This document shows positions 6,542 to 15,584 of a stretch of 33,634 nt of DNA, in pieces (position 1 is the first letter of the stretch; the number at the start of each line of letters is the position of its first letter). The notes under the pieces were generated by a model, which saw nothing but the letters and a program-made list of their open reading frames with translations, was not told the origin of the DNA and did no database searches. Origin of the DNA: Bacillota bacterium. Lineage in GTDB: Bacteria; Bacillota; Clostridia; Tissierellales; Sedimentibacteraceae. The position numbers were made by a program, and so were the translations under genes. The DNA lies in contig JAEZGU010000056.1 of assembly GCA_023416855.1 (NCBI GenBank), forward strand, positions 1-33,634, written 5' to 3'.

Positions 6542-7004
6542 CTATTGAACACCTCCTATATTTAAAATAAAATTTCCAAAACCTCCTAACCAATTCTTTC
6601 CAAATTAGAGATTCCTAATATTCCTTAAAATTCTGCAATTATTACACTCATTCAGAATTTATTTGTCTAAACACAGACTTCTTCGTTTAAACACCACTAT
6701 CAATTAATATGTGAAATAACTAAATATGAAATTATGGAAATCTATTAACTCAAATTGTGCAATTATACTAATCCTATCTGTATCTCCTGAGCTGTTTCTT
6801 TGCATCAGGATTCATATCTATTATTTCTACATCTAACATGTAACACAATCAACCATATCTAATTCTTCTATTGTCTTCAATTTTTTAGCCCAAAAGCATA
6901 TCTTTATTTCTTCATGTCTGGTACAGAGGCCGTCATTTCTTTTCTAATTTTATATATCCCTTAATCATTATCCTTAGATTATAATTATTCATTACCAAAA
7001 TACA
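6542..7004. other. Gene-free stretch between galE and the acetyltransferase
   Basis: No intact gene is seen in 463 bases. The part nearest galE holds its ribosome binding site and a possible leftward promoter (6641-6669). Between 6780 and 6960 the minus strand carries short overlapping frames with ordinary amino-acid composition (for example EIKICFWAKKLKTIEELDMVDC, then VEIIDMNPDAKKQLRRYR in another frame), which may be a decayed coding fragment. I do not recognise its origin. Confidence 0.4.
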
Positions 7005-7655
7005 TTACTGATAATAGAGATTAACAAATTTCTCCACATCATCGAATCCATTATTTTTTGCCACTTCTTCAATTTTTGATATATCCCAATCCCACCATTG
7101 TATTGATAAAAGTTTCTTAGTAATTTCATCAGAAAATTTATGTTTAATGGTCTTTGCAGGTATACCTGCAACTACAGAATATGGTTCTACATCTTTAGTA
7201 ACAATAGCTCCACTAGCTATAATTGCCCCACTTCCAATAGTAACACCTTGCTTAACAATAGCATTATTGCCTATCCAAACATCGTTTTCAATTATACAAT
7301 CTATTTGCTTCGGAAAATCTACTAAGCCTGGAATCTTTGCTACTTTATTTTTTAATGGAAATGTTGATACTAAATCAGTGAAATGCTCGCCACTTCCTAA
7401 ACATACATTATAACCAATACTGCAAAACTTTCCAATTTGAGCATAAAATAGTTTACCTCCATTAATATACGTAAAATCTCCTATTCTTACCGTCTCTTTG
7501 TAGATTTTAACTTCCTCATTTAATACACAATTTCTTCCTATATTATTTTTAATAACATTTAATGGGATTTCTGCAGTTAAGATTTTAGTGTTTTTTTCTT
7601 TGAGAATTTTTCTCACAATCCACTTTTTATAGATCCTCTTAAAAATATCGAACAC
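7005..7655 (-). CDS. CatB-like O-acetyltransferase (left-handed beta-helix)
   Basis: A protein of about 213-216 residues dominated by hexapeptide repeats (IGKFCSIGYNVCLGSGEHF, IENDVWIGNNAIVKQGVTIGSGAIIASGAIVTKDVEPYSVVAGIPAKTIKHKF). The GEHFTD motif supplies the likely catalytic histidine. It belongs to the xenobiotic acyltransferase/CatB-related group, which in polysaccharide loci usually O-acetylates a sugar of the repeat unit with acetyl-CoA; the acceptor is unknown. The start is odd: the GTG at 7655 lies within the perfect AAGGAGGTG ribosome binding site, so translation may begin at the ATT codon (7644-7646) eight bases after GGAGG. The gene follows the flippase by 70 bases. Confidence 0.88.
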   Translation of the reverse strand: MFDIFKRIYKKWIVRKILKEKNTKILTAEIPLNVIKNNIGRNCVLNEEVKIYKETVRIGDFTYINGGKLFYAQIGKFCSIGYNVCLGSGEHFTDLVSTFPLKNKVAKIPGLVDFPKQIDCIIENDVWIGNNAIVKQGVTIGSGAIIASGAIVTKDVEPYSVVAGIPAKTIKHKFSDEITKKLLSIQWWDWDISKIEEVAKNNGFDDVEKFVNLYYQ

Positions 7656-7725
7656 CTCCTTAATTCATATCTTAATACTTAAAACTAACTGAGATATCAT
7701 TTTAGCCTATTAAAAAAAACAGATT

Positions 7726-9159
7726 CTATTTTGAGGATTTTATCCTGTACCATATAAACAAACATGTAAAAATGCTAACAATACCTAAATTTGTAAGTAT
7801 AGGAAGAATAGTGTAGAGAATATTACTCATATCAAATAATTTCACTACCATTATATTAATTGTCATAGATAAAATAGCAAATAATAAAATATCTTTTTTC
7901 ATTATCATCTTCATTAAATTAATGTTGAATAATTTGCTTGATATGCTATTTATCATAATAAACCTAATAAGTAACGCTATTGTAATAGAAATCGCCACAC
8001 CATATATGTCGTATAAAAATGATAGCGGATAAATAAGTACCCCTATTGCAATCATCTCTATTGTCGAACTGTAATTCTCATACTTCAACTTATTATTCAC
8101 TTTCAGATTCAATCCTATGACCGATAACAACGCTCTCACCATAGAATATACAACAAAAAATAATAATAGATCATACAACCCATTCCACTTATCTTTAAAA
8201 ACATAAAAAATCAACTCATCCATATATAAATAAACGTTAATTCCGAATAAAATAAAGAAAGCTAATATTCCATTAATCAAATATTTTATATACTCTCTTC
8301 TCTTTATCTCTGTAGATTTGGATATCAATGGGTAAAATATGTTCATAACAACAGGCAAAATACTTTCAGTGATAATATTCATTATTCTAAAAGCCAATGT
8401 ATACAAAGCTAATACTTCTAATCCAAAATAAAAACTTACAAAATAATAATCTATTTGCCTAAGCGCATAAGCAAGTATTGTCATTAAGAATAATTGAGCT
8501 GAAAACGAAAACAAGTTTTTAAATTCTTTCTTATATATCCAGATTTTCGGCCTTCGGAAATATATCAAATACGAAAACACAGTTATTAATAGTTCAGTTA
8601 CAACATTTAATATTACAACCAAAAATATATTCTTGTAGATAATAGCAACAACTATAATTAACACATTCGTTACTATTATTGGAAACTGCATAACTAAAAA
8701 AGTGTGTCTACCTCGAAATTCAGAGTATAATTTGTAAATATTTATGTTTCTAAATGCAATAAACAAAAATGATAAACTTACTGTTGATAAATATTGAGCA
8801 AGTATTGGTTCTTCATATAATTTGCTTATAGGTAAGGCAATAATAAACATAATAAAAAAAGCAACCCATCCCCTAATTAAATCTATTGTAAACGCTGTTG
8901 TTATTGTTTTTTCATTAGGGTAGGCCTCCCTAATAAGATAATCACGAGCACCAATAGTTGTAAAACTTTGAACTAAAGTCATCATCATCAATGTAATACT
9001 ATAAATCCCATATTCTTTGGGATCAAAAATTTTTGCCATGATATACAATTTAATCAACCCAAGTAAAATATTGAGTATATTCCCTACAGAATACCACACA
9101 CCAGATTTAAGTATGTTTAATTTTAAATTTTTTATTTCTTCAGATGTATCCAATTTCAT
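7726..9159 (-). CDS. Polysaccharide flippase (Wzx-like, MOP superfamily)
   Basis: A 477-residue integral membrane protein with about twelve to fourteen hydrophobic segments. The N-terminal SGVWYSVGNILNILLGLIKLYIMAKIFDPKEYGIYSITLMMMTLVQSFTTIGARDYLIR is the typical start of lipid-linked oligosaccharide flippases (the GLIKLYIMAK/FDPKEYGIY pattern, then an arginine after the second helix). Such proteins move undecaprenyl-diphosphate-linked repeat units across the membrane before Wzy polymerisation. AGGGA precedes the ATG, and the gene lies ten bases downstream of the radical SAM fusion, so both are probably cotranscribed. Length is normal for the family. It is the only flippase in the window. Confidence 0.92.
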   Translation of the reverse strand: MKLDTSEEIKNLKLNILKSGVWYSVGNILNILLGLIKLYIMAKIFDPKEYGIYSITLMMMTLVQSFTTIGARDYLIREAYPNEKTITTAFTIDLIRGWVAFFIMFIIALPISKLYEEPILAQYLSTVSLSFLFIAFRNINIYKLYSEFRGRHTFLVMQFPIIVTNVLIIVVAIIYKNIFLVVILNVVTELLITVFSYLIYFRRPKIWIYKKEFKNLFSFSAQLFLMTILAYALRQIDYYFVSFYFGLEVLALYTLAFRIMNIITESILPVVMNIFYPLISKSTEIKRREYIKYLINGILAFFILFGINVYLYMDELIFYVFKDKWNGLYDLLLFFVVYSMVRALLSVIGLNLKVNNKLKYENYSSTIEMIAIGVLIYPLSFLYDIYGVAISITIALLIRFIMINSISSKLFNINLMKMIMKKDILLFAILSMTINIMVVKLFDMSNILYTILPILTNLGIVSIFTCLFIWYRIKSSK

Positions 9160-9169
9160 ATTTTCCCTA

Positions 9170-11422
9170 CTATATATTATTTCTAATGTAACTATCTAAT
9201 TCAATTACTTTTTCATCTAAAATTTTTGCTGTTTTATTATAAGACTCTATATGCTTTTCTACTAAATTATAAAACACATCCACAAGTTTTAATTCATCGA
9301 TCTCATTAATGTTAAAGTAACTTTCTTCCTTTTCAATAATAGATACAAAACCAAATATTTTACCTTTATTAGTATCATAATCTAAAGCTATTGTAGGTTT
9401 CCCCAATGCATTACCAAAAACTACAGAGTGAAACCTCATGCCTACAATAGCTTTTGCCGAATTAAATACATCTATACCTTCATTAAGATTATAATCTTTG
9501 TTATATATTATAAGTTGATCACTTTGAACCAACTTAGAAATCCGGTTAAAAAAATATCTATCATCATCACCAACATGATATGTATGCATAGGGAACAAAA
9601 GTATTTTCTCTCCATTCTTAATTAACCTATTTATAATATTAACTATAGAATCTTCAAAACTTTTTTTTACAAGACTATAGTCATTATCTTTGCCACAATA
9701 AACTTCTGGCCAATCTCTAATACACATTAATACATAATCTTCGCTTGTTTGTGAGTCCAACTTTTGTCTTAGATAGACTACAGATGGATCTATTATTACT
9801 TTATAATTTAATCCATCTATAAGTTCTCTATATTTCAAACTTCCTTTTTCATCTCTCAGAACAATTATATCTGATAACTGAAATATTCTTTTAACAATCT
9901 TTTTAATTTGTAAATCCTTAATTGGCCCAATACCTGCTCCAAAAACAACCGTTTTCGTTCTCAAGATTTTCGCTAATATAAACTCAAAAAGCACGTCATT
10001 TACATCTTCAATATCCATTAATGGTCCCCCACCAAAAATAACAACCTGACTTCTCTTTATTTTCTTTACTTTATCTTTGAGCTTTTTCCCTATTACATCA
10101 TACGAATTTGCAGAAATTGAGAGCATCGTTTCCTCAGTATGGTATGGAACATATGAAGATATTGTAAAATGAGTGTTTGGGTTAATTCCTTTTAATACAC
10201 TTATAATACCTGCTAATATGGCTTTGTCTCCTAAAGTTTCTGTGCCATACCATCCTGTAATATATGCACTATCTTGAAATCGAACTTTCGGTTTAATATT
10301 TTTTAGTAAAGGTGTTAAAATTGTTGATGATAACATAACAAATTTATTTAAAATTTTATAACGAAATATTTTTTCCATCGAATACATTAAATAATCATAT
10401 ATTAATGTAGGGCTATCTATCCCGCCGTAATCATGGTGACACTCATCACACTCATTTTTTACTATATTCCGAAGAATGGATTTATTTTCTTTATATATTG
10501 CTTTTGACTCCCTACTCAACACATTTCCAAGAGCTGGGCTTTTAACAAAACAATAATGAAAATTTCCTGATGGATCAAATGATATTCCTTGATTTTGCCA
10601 TAAACATCCACTTTTGCTCTTATAGTTCGTTTTCGTTGTTAGCTTTTTCATTAATGAAAAATATAACATTTTTCTTGTTGGTATCGTCTCATAATTAACC
10701 ATTATACTTTCAAAAAATTTAGCAACTTTGTATTTCTCCTCAATTGAAAAACTAAAGTTACCTACCAATTCAGAATTGTACAATCGATCAATCTTCGATG
10801 CTAATCTAAAATAAACTTTCTTCCCTCTACTTTTTGAATAATTTAAAACATTAAATAAATCATCTATATTATGCTTTACAATGGTTGTAGAGAAATTATA
10901 ATCTATTTTAAGATCATCTAATTTATCTAATAGTTTTTCTAATTTTAAAAATGCACCTTTGTGACCCCGAATTTCATCATGTAAATCCCCAATTGCATCC
11001 AAAGAAAAAGAAATTGCAAATAAAACATTTCTTTCTTTGCATATATTGATAATATGAGGAAGAGAACTTATTATTCTCTTTTCAAGAGTTCCATTTGAGA
11101 TAAACGATAAACTTTTTAAATTTTTTGTGTTTTTAGTAATACTATCAACTATATCAATAATATCTTCCCTAATAAACGGTTCACCTCCACTCAATCCAAT
11201 GTGATTAACTGTACTATAAAATTCAGAAGATAAAATATCTCCGATTTCTTTTGGACTAAGTTCTTTCTGGGAATGGTACTTATCATCCCAAACATTACAC
11301 ATTTTGCATTTACAATTACATCTATTTGTAACAGAATAATTAATAACTGTTGGCTTCTTTTGAATTCCGATTTTTTTAATAATTTCATTTTTAGTGCCAG
11401 CTAAAATTAATTTTAACCACAT
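9170..11422 (-). CDS. Radical SAM/SPASM-like and polysaccharide pyruvyltransferase fusion protein
   Basis: A 750-residue protein with two enzyme domains. Residues about 25-330 form a radical SAM domain: CX3CX2C (Cys35, Cys39, Cys42 in TNRCNCKCKMCNVW), SGGEPF (78-83) and ISNGT, followed by SPASM-like cysteines (273, 291, 325, 328) that could hold an auxiliary cluster. Residues about 382-750 match polysaccharide pyruvyltransferases (CsaB/WcaK type): GWYGTETLGDKAIL, IFGGGPLMD, FGAGIGP, VLRDEKG and near the end GMRFHSVVFGNALGKPTIALDY. The second half should transfer pyruvate from PEP to a sugar; the reaction of the first half is unknown. I choose the ATG at 11422 over the GTG at 11431 because GTG touches the AAGGAAG binding site. 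The fused arrangement is unusual; a sequencing artefact is unlikely because the frame is continuous. Confidence 0.9.
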   Translation of the reverse strand: MWLKLILAGTKNEIIKKIGIQKKPTVINYSVTNRCNCKCKMCNVWDDKYHSQKELSPKEIGDILSSEFYSTVNHIGLSGGEPFIREDIIDIVDSITKNTKNLKSLSFISNGTLEKRIISSLPHIINICKERNVLFAISFSLDAIGDLHDEIRGHKGAFLKLEKLLDKLDDLKIDYNFSTTIVKHNIDDLFNVLNYSKSRGKKVYFRLASKIDRLYNSELVGNFSFSIEEKYKVAKFFESIMVNYETIPTRKMLYFSLMKKLTTKTNYKSKSGCLWQNQGISFDPSGNFHYCFVKSPALGNVLSRESKAIYKENKSILRNIVKNECDECHHDYGGIDSPTLIYDYLMYSMEKIFRYKILNKFVMLSSTILTPLLKNIKPKVRFQDSAYITGWYGTETLGDKAILAGIISVLKGINPNTHFTISSYVPYHTEETMLSISANSYDVIGKKLKDKVKKIKRSQVVIFGGGPLMDIEDVNDVLFEFILAKILRTKTVVFGAGIGPIKDLQIKKIVKRIFQLSDIIVLRDEKGSLKYRELIDGLNYKVIIDPSVVYLRQKLDSQTSEDYVLMCIRDWPEVYCGKDNDYSLVKKSFEDSIVNIINRLIKNGEKILLFPMHTYHVGDDDRYFFNRISKLVQSDQLIIYNKDYNLNEGIDVFNSAKAIVGMRFHSVVFGNALGKPTIALDYDTNKGKIFGFVSIIEKEESYFNINEIDELKLVDVFYNLVEKHIESYNKTAKILDEKVIELDSYIRNNI

Positions 11423-11520
11423 ATTCTGCACTTCCTTCCTACTTGTAAATATTTTCGCGAATTAAATAAACAAAACTATTTAGTTTATAATTCTTCAACA
11501 TAATGTAACTTGTTACCAAA

Positions 11521-12792
11521 TCAATGTTTTGTGTGCTCACTACAATCGATTAAATTTTTATAAATGTTAATTAATTGCATACCATTTGTAACTTCATCAT
11601 GTCTTTTTGTTGCTACTTTAATGCCATTTTTGGATAATATGTCCGCAAATTTATCATCATTAAATATTTCAGAAATATAGTAAGCTAAAACGGCATACTC
11701 TTGGTAGTTATAAAGCATTCCTGAAAATCTATGATTTATCATATTGGAGACCCCACCAACAAATGAAGAAACACAAGGTGTACCAATTAACTGTGCTTCT
11801 CCTAATGCATTAGGGCTATTTTCTATTGCTGAACTTTGTACAAAAACATTTACTTTTCTTAGTATCTCCGCCATCTGTTTTTCGTCTATTATACCTAAAA
11901 ATTCTATGTTATCCTTTAATGAATAATCCTCAATAAGGCCTTTTATATAACGTGCATATGAATTTGTTCTAAGAAAATTAGTAGTAGAATAAATGTCTGA
12001 GCCTGCTACATACAACTTAATGTTTGGAAAATCATTTCTCAACAAATTTATTGCTTTAATTAAAAAATGAAATCCTTTTATTGGGTAAGTTGCTTGAGAA
12101 AGAAAAATTGAATTTTTTTCAATATTTGATACATCCCACTTATCAGCTAAATAAAAATGCTTTCTTAAGCTTTCATGGCATGTATAATATATGCAATCAT
12201 TCTTAATCTCCTTTACGTTAGAATAATCCCAATCTGTTCTTCCGATTATCGCATCTGACTTATTGATTATAGTTTTTTCAAAAAATGATCTTCTCATAAA
12301 TTCTTTCTTTTGAGAAAATATCGTAGTATTTTTCAAAACATCTTTTATAGCTGTAAATTTGAGTATTGTCTTTTTATCAATACCACCAAAATAATACCGT
12401 TCATAAACGCTCAATAGGCCTTGTATTGATGTGACTATTGGTATTTTACCTCGAACATTAAATAAACTAATAGAATGGGCATATTCAGTTCCGTGGATAT
12501 GTATAATATCAGGGTTTGTATTTAATAAGACTTGACTCCAAATGTCCTCTAATATTATTTTTTTTCCTAACTTTACCAACTCGCCACCTGGTATTAAATA
12601 ATAATTTACATTATCAATTTCAATCTTTTTAATTTCATCACAATCATAAGGGGTCACTATGGAAATCTCAATGTTATGCTTTTTTAACTGAGACAAATAT
12701 GCCTCCATCCACCCACCACCATATAAGTTATTTATTCCCAAATAATTTTTAATATCATTTAGCAAGGTATTAACCACCCACAGAACACGCAT
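11521..12792 (-). CDS. Glycosyltransferase, GT4-like
   Basis: A 423-residue GT-B fold transferase. The N-terminal half starts MRVLWVVNTLL with the acceptor-side GGGWMEAYLSQLKKHNIEISIVTP and IIHIHGTEYAHSI. The C-terminal half carries the donor-binding signature: FLSQATYPIKGFHFLIKAI, LYVAGSD, and SSAIENSPNALGEAQLIGTPCVSSFVGGVSNMI, where the E-x7-E motif contacts the nucleotide sugar. It adds one sugar of the repeat unit at the cytoplasmic face; donor and acceptor cannot be told from sequence. A good GGAGG precedes the ATG. It lies upstream of the radical SAM fusion and about 100 bases downstream of another transferase. Confidence 0.9.
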   Translation of the reverse strand: MRVLWVVNTLLNDIKNYLGINNLYGGGWMEAYLSQLKKHNIEISIVTPYDCDEIKKIEIDNVNYYLIPGGELVKLGKKIILEDIWSQVLLNTNPDIIHIHGTEYAHSISLFNVRGKIPIVTSIQGLLSVYERYYFGGIDKKTILKFTAIKDVLKNTTIFSQKKEFMRRSFFEKTIINKSDAIIGRTDWDYSNVKEIKNDCIYYTCHESLRKHFYLADKWDVSNIEKNSIFLSQATYPIKGFHFLIKAINLLRNDFPNIKLYVAGSDIYSTTNFLRTNSYARYIKGLIEDYSLKDNIEFLGIIDEKQMAEILRKVNVFVQSSAIENSPNALGEAQLIGTPCVSSFVGGVSNMINHRFSGMLYNYQEYAVLAYYISEIFNDDKFADILSKNGIKVATKRHDEVTNGMQLINIYKNLIDCSEHTKH

Positions 12793-12895
12793 TTATTCAT
12801 TCTCCTCCCTTGATCAATCCTACTATAAACATTTTTTTCAAAAACTTTTTATTAGTAAGTATCTTTAACAAACCCTTTCAGATATATTCTATTTG

Positions 12896-14122
12896 TTATA
12901 CTGATTTAAACAAACTTATAAACTTCTCCTTTGCATAAGTTGGGGTATTCTTTATAAATAAATCCTTTATTTCTTCTGCAGTCATGATTTCTTCATTGTG
13001 CTTAATAAAATCAATAATTCTTTCCACTAATGCCTTAGAATCCATACTATCTACCTTAATACTTATTGAATTTCTATACCTTTCCAAATAATGCATGCTA
13101 GTATCATATTCATTAAAATAAAAATTGCATATCTGCTTTCCTGTACTTATATATTCAAAAATTTTACTTGGAGTCTGATTTTCAACTTTGTTACCTATAT
13201 TAATTAGCATATTTGATTTGTAAATGTAACTCCTCGCTTCATCAATTGTAAGTTGTCCATGATAAAAGAACCAATCATAGTTATAATCATAATCTTTGAG
13301 GATATCTGAACAATCTCCGCCACCCAAAAAATGAACCTCAATATCAATGCGTTTACTTAAATCAACTAAAATTGGAAGTATATATTGGGGGTTTCTAATA
13401 CTCCTATATAAAGCCCCCGCATATACTATAGTGAATCTATTTTTAGGGTTTTTATTCATTATTGCTATGGGTTTAACCAACGGATAGTCAATTTCATAGA
13501 TTTTATAAGAAAATTGATTATAACTCTTGTCTTGGATATAACTTTGATAAAGATGTTTATTAAATATTATCCCCTTAGCTCTTTCAAAAACTTCTCTGGA
13601 TTGTTTATAGATATTCATTCCGTAGTTTTTTCTAATACCAAATAAGTGATTTTTGTCAGGCAATGGATCATTAAAATATGCAAACCAAGGTATCCCAGTT
13701 TTATTACTAATATACAAACCAACTTGTTGAACTGCGAAAGATCCTGATGTTGATATAATAAAATCATAATTATTGTTTTTCACATCTCTCAGCATTTTCT
13801 TTTTTTGACTAACATACCATAAATAATTTATGTCAGCCCAAAAAAAATTAACAAATATAGTATTGAAAACTCTGAAAACCGCTTTTAAAAGCAAGTTCAT
13901 TGCCCCCTCACTATATCTCTTATATAGTTTCAAATAAATATTCGAATACCTTATTACCAACTCCTTCCTTTCCACATCTTCCTTGTATGTTTTATTTATC
14001 TTAGATGTAAAAACTGTAACATCATAAATAGAATTTAACTCATCTATAATGTTCTCTATACAAGTAGAATTGGCATTATTATCTGGTCTATATTCATCTA
14101 TAATAACTAATACTTTCTTCAT
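12896..14122 (-). CDS. Glycosyltransferase, GT4-like (diverged)
   Basis: A 408-residue cytoplasmic protein beginning MKKVLVIIDEYRPDNNANSTCIENIIDEL, a typical GT-B N-terminus with a loop for the acceptor. The second half has RFTIVYAGALYRSIRNPQYILPIL, VHFLGGGD and a terminal NQTPSKIFEYISTGKQICNFYFNE, which corresponds to the donor-binding P-S-K-(I/L)-x-E-Y motif of GT4-like enzymes. The sequence is less conserved than the neighbouring transferases, and its sugar specificity is unknown. The ATG follows GGAGGAAACA. It sits between the polymerase gene and another transferase, in a run whose short spacing suggests one transcript. Confidence 0.85.
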   Translation of the reverse strand: MKKVLVIIDEYRPDNNANSTCIENIIDELNSIYDVTVFTSKINKTYKEDVERKELVIRYSNIYLKLYKRYSEGAMNLLLKAVFRVFNTIFVNFFWADINYLWYVSQKKKMLRDVKNNNYDFIISTSGSFAVQQVGLYISNKTGIPWFAYFNDPLPDKNHLFGIRKNYGMNIYKQSREVFERAKGIIFNKHLYQSYIQDKSYNQFSYKIYEIDYPLVKPIAIMNKNPKNRFTIVYAGALYRSIRNPQYILPILVDLSKRIDIEVHFLGGGDCSDILKDYDYNYDWFFYHGQLTIDEARSYIYKSNMLINIGNKVENQTPSKIFEYISTGKQICNFYFNEYDTSMHYLERYRNSISIKVDSMDSKALVERIIDFIKHNEEIMTAEEIKDLFIKNTPTYAKEKFISLFKSV

Positions 14123-14183
14123 TGTTTCCTCCCATTTAAAAATTACTGGGTTTATTATAATTTAGTTAGGTCTCTGTTCAAAC

Positions 14184-15578
14184 TTAAGTTATTTTCATAC
14201 TATTTTTCTTCTTTGGATATAATACATCAATAAATGCGAATAAAAATAACAGTAAAGACCCATTTATAAACAAAGATATTGTACCTTGACTTCCGCCTCT
14301 TGGCATAAAAATCAATTGGCAAACAACATAAATATTCCACAAAAGCAATGACTTAGATTTCTGGTAAAATGAAAGGAACGCACCTATTATTATACCTAAA
14401 ATAAAACCGTGAATAAATACCAAATAATTACCGTACAACATGATTGCTTCTCCTAAAACTGAAGGCAAAAATACATAAAACCCCGGTTCCCCATATTCTA
14501 TACCTAAAATCGAACTTGAAAACTTGTAATTAATTAATATTACTTCACCCACCGGCAATAATTGTTTTGGCACTATTAAAGTTACTAACCATTTAAAATA
14601 CTCTATTGGTGAATGATTTTCAGAACTTATTGATGCATAATTATAAAGTTTTGGAAAGCTGAATTCAATTTCCATTAAACCATTGATTTTATCAATAATA
14701 CTTGTAGTCTGATTATGGGCACCAAGTCTGTAATATTGATACTCAAATAATAACGGAGCCATTAAAATCACTACAATGGCAATTATAGTAAATACCCTTT
14801 TAGCTATTAAATAACTATTCTCATCTTTTAAATTGACAATCTTCCTCTTTCTACTTTTTAACAAAACAATTTTAGGAAATAATTTGAATTTTGTATACTT
14901 CATTCTATTTTCGGCTTTATCTTCACTATATCCTCGCTTATATACAAAAACTAAAATCATTAAGAGAACATTTACTATTGCCCCTGAACGCCCCATATAA
15001 CCATTAATTGCAACACCAATATAGATCTCTAAAAATATTAATAATGAAGGTAAAATATTAGATTTCATTTTTATTAGGAATATATAATAAACTGGTCTAA
15101 TTAACAGTATAAGTATCCCCAAAAGGTATACAATCATATTTTCTCTGGATGCGATTTGATTTGAAAAAACATCTATTACACTTATTGATGGATTTAATAG
15201 CTTCATAAATTTATTAACCGGGTACACTAGTCTAACTATTAATATTAACCAATATACTATAGCGACTATATTTGTTATTATCGAATTTTTACCAGTTAAT
15301 GAATTTATAAAACGAAATTCTTTTTTTATATTTAGCATCCTAAATCCCAAACATAATCCTGAAAGAAGAAAAACAAAAAAAGCGAAAAAAGAAAAAAGAT
15401 AAATTTTATCTACACTTCTAAATGATATCCCTAAACCAGAATAGATTACAGTGAAAATTGAAAGAAAAATAAGACATAACTTTTCTAAACCTGTTCTTGA
15501 GTAATGTAAAAATATTTTGGTGACTATATATGATAGAATCACAATAAGGATAGCTACAAAATAATTAAAATTGCCCAT
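14184..15578 (-). CDS. O-antigen/capsule repeat-unit polymerase, Wzy-like
   Basis: A 464-residue membrane protein with about eleven hydrophobic segments and very low overall conservation, as usual for Wzy proteins. There is a long cytoplasmic-looking basic stretch (KFKLFPKIVLLKSRKRK) in the middle and an extracellular-looking loop (YYRLGAHNQTTSIIDKINGLMEIEFSFPKLYNYASISSENHSPIEYFKWL) of the kind found before the last helices of O-antigen polymerases. The position among transferases and the flippase supports polymerase function: joining repeat units on undecaprenyl diphosphate outside the membrane. GGAGGGG precedes the ATG, six bases past the upstream gene's stop. The call rests on topology and context. 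Confidence 0.78.
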   Translation of the reverse strand: MGNFNYFVAILIVILSYIVTKIFLHYSRTGLEKLCLIFLSIFTVIYSGLGISFRSVDKIYLFSFFAFFVFLLSGLCLGFRMLNIKKEFRFINSLTGKNSIITNIVAIVYWLILIVRLVYPVNKFMKLLNPSISVIDVFSNQIASRENMIVYLLGILILLIRPVYYIFLIKMKSNILPSLLIFLEIYIGVAINGYMGRSGAIVNVLLMILVFVYKRGYSEDKAENRMKYTKFKLFPKIVLLKSRKRKIVNLKDENSYLIAKRVFTIIAIVVILMAPLLFEYQYYRLGAHNQTTSIIDKINGLMEIEFSFPKLYNYASISSENHSPIEYFKWLVTLIVPKQLLPVGEVILINYKFSSSILGIEYGEPGFYVFLPSVLGEAIMLYGNYLVFIHGFILGIIIGAFLSFYQKSKSLLLWNIYVVCQLIFMPRGGSQGTISLFINGSLLLFLFAFIDVLYPKKKNSMKIT

Positions 15579-15584
15579 ATTCTA

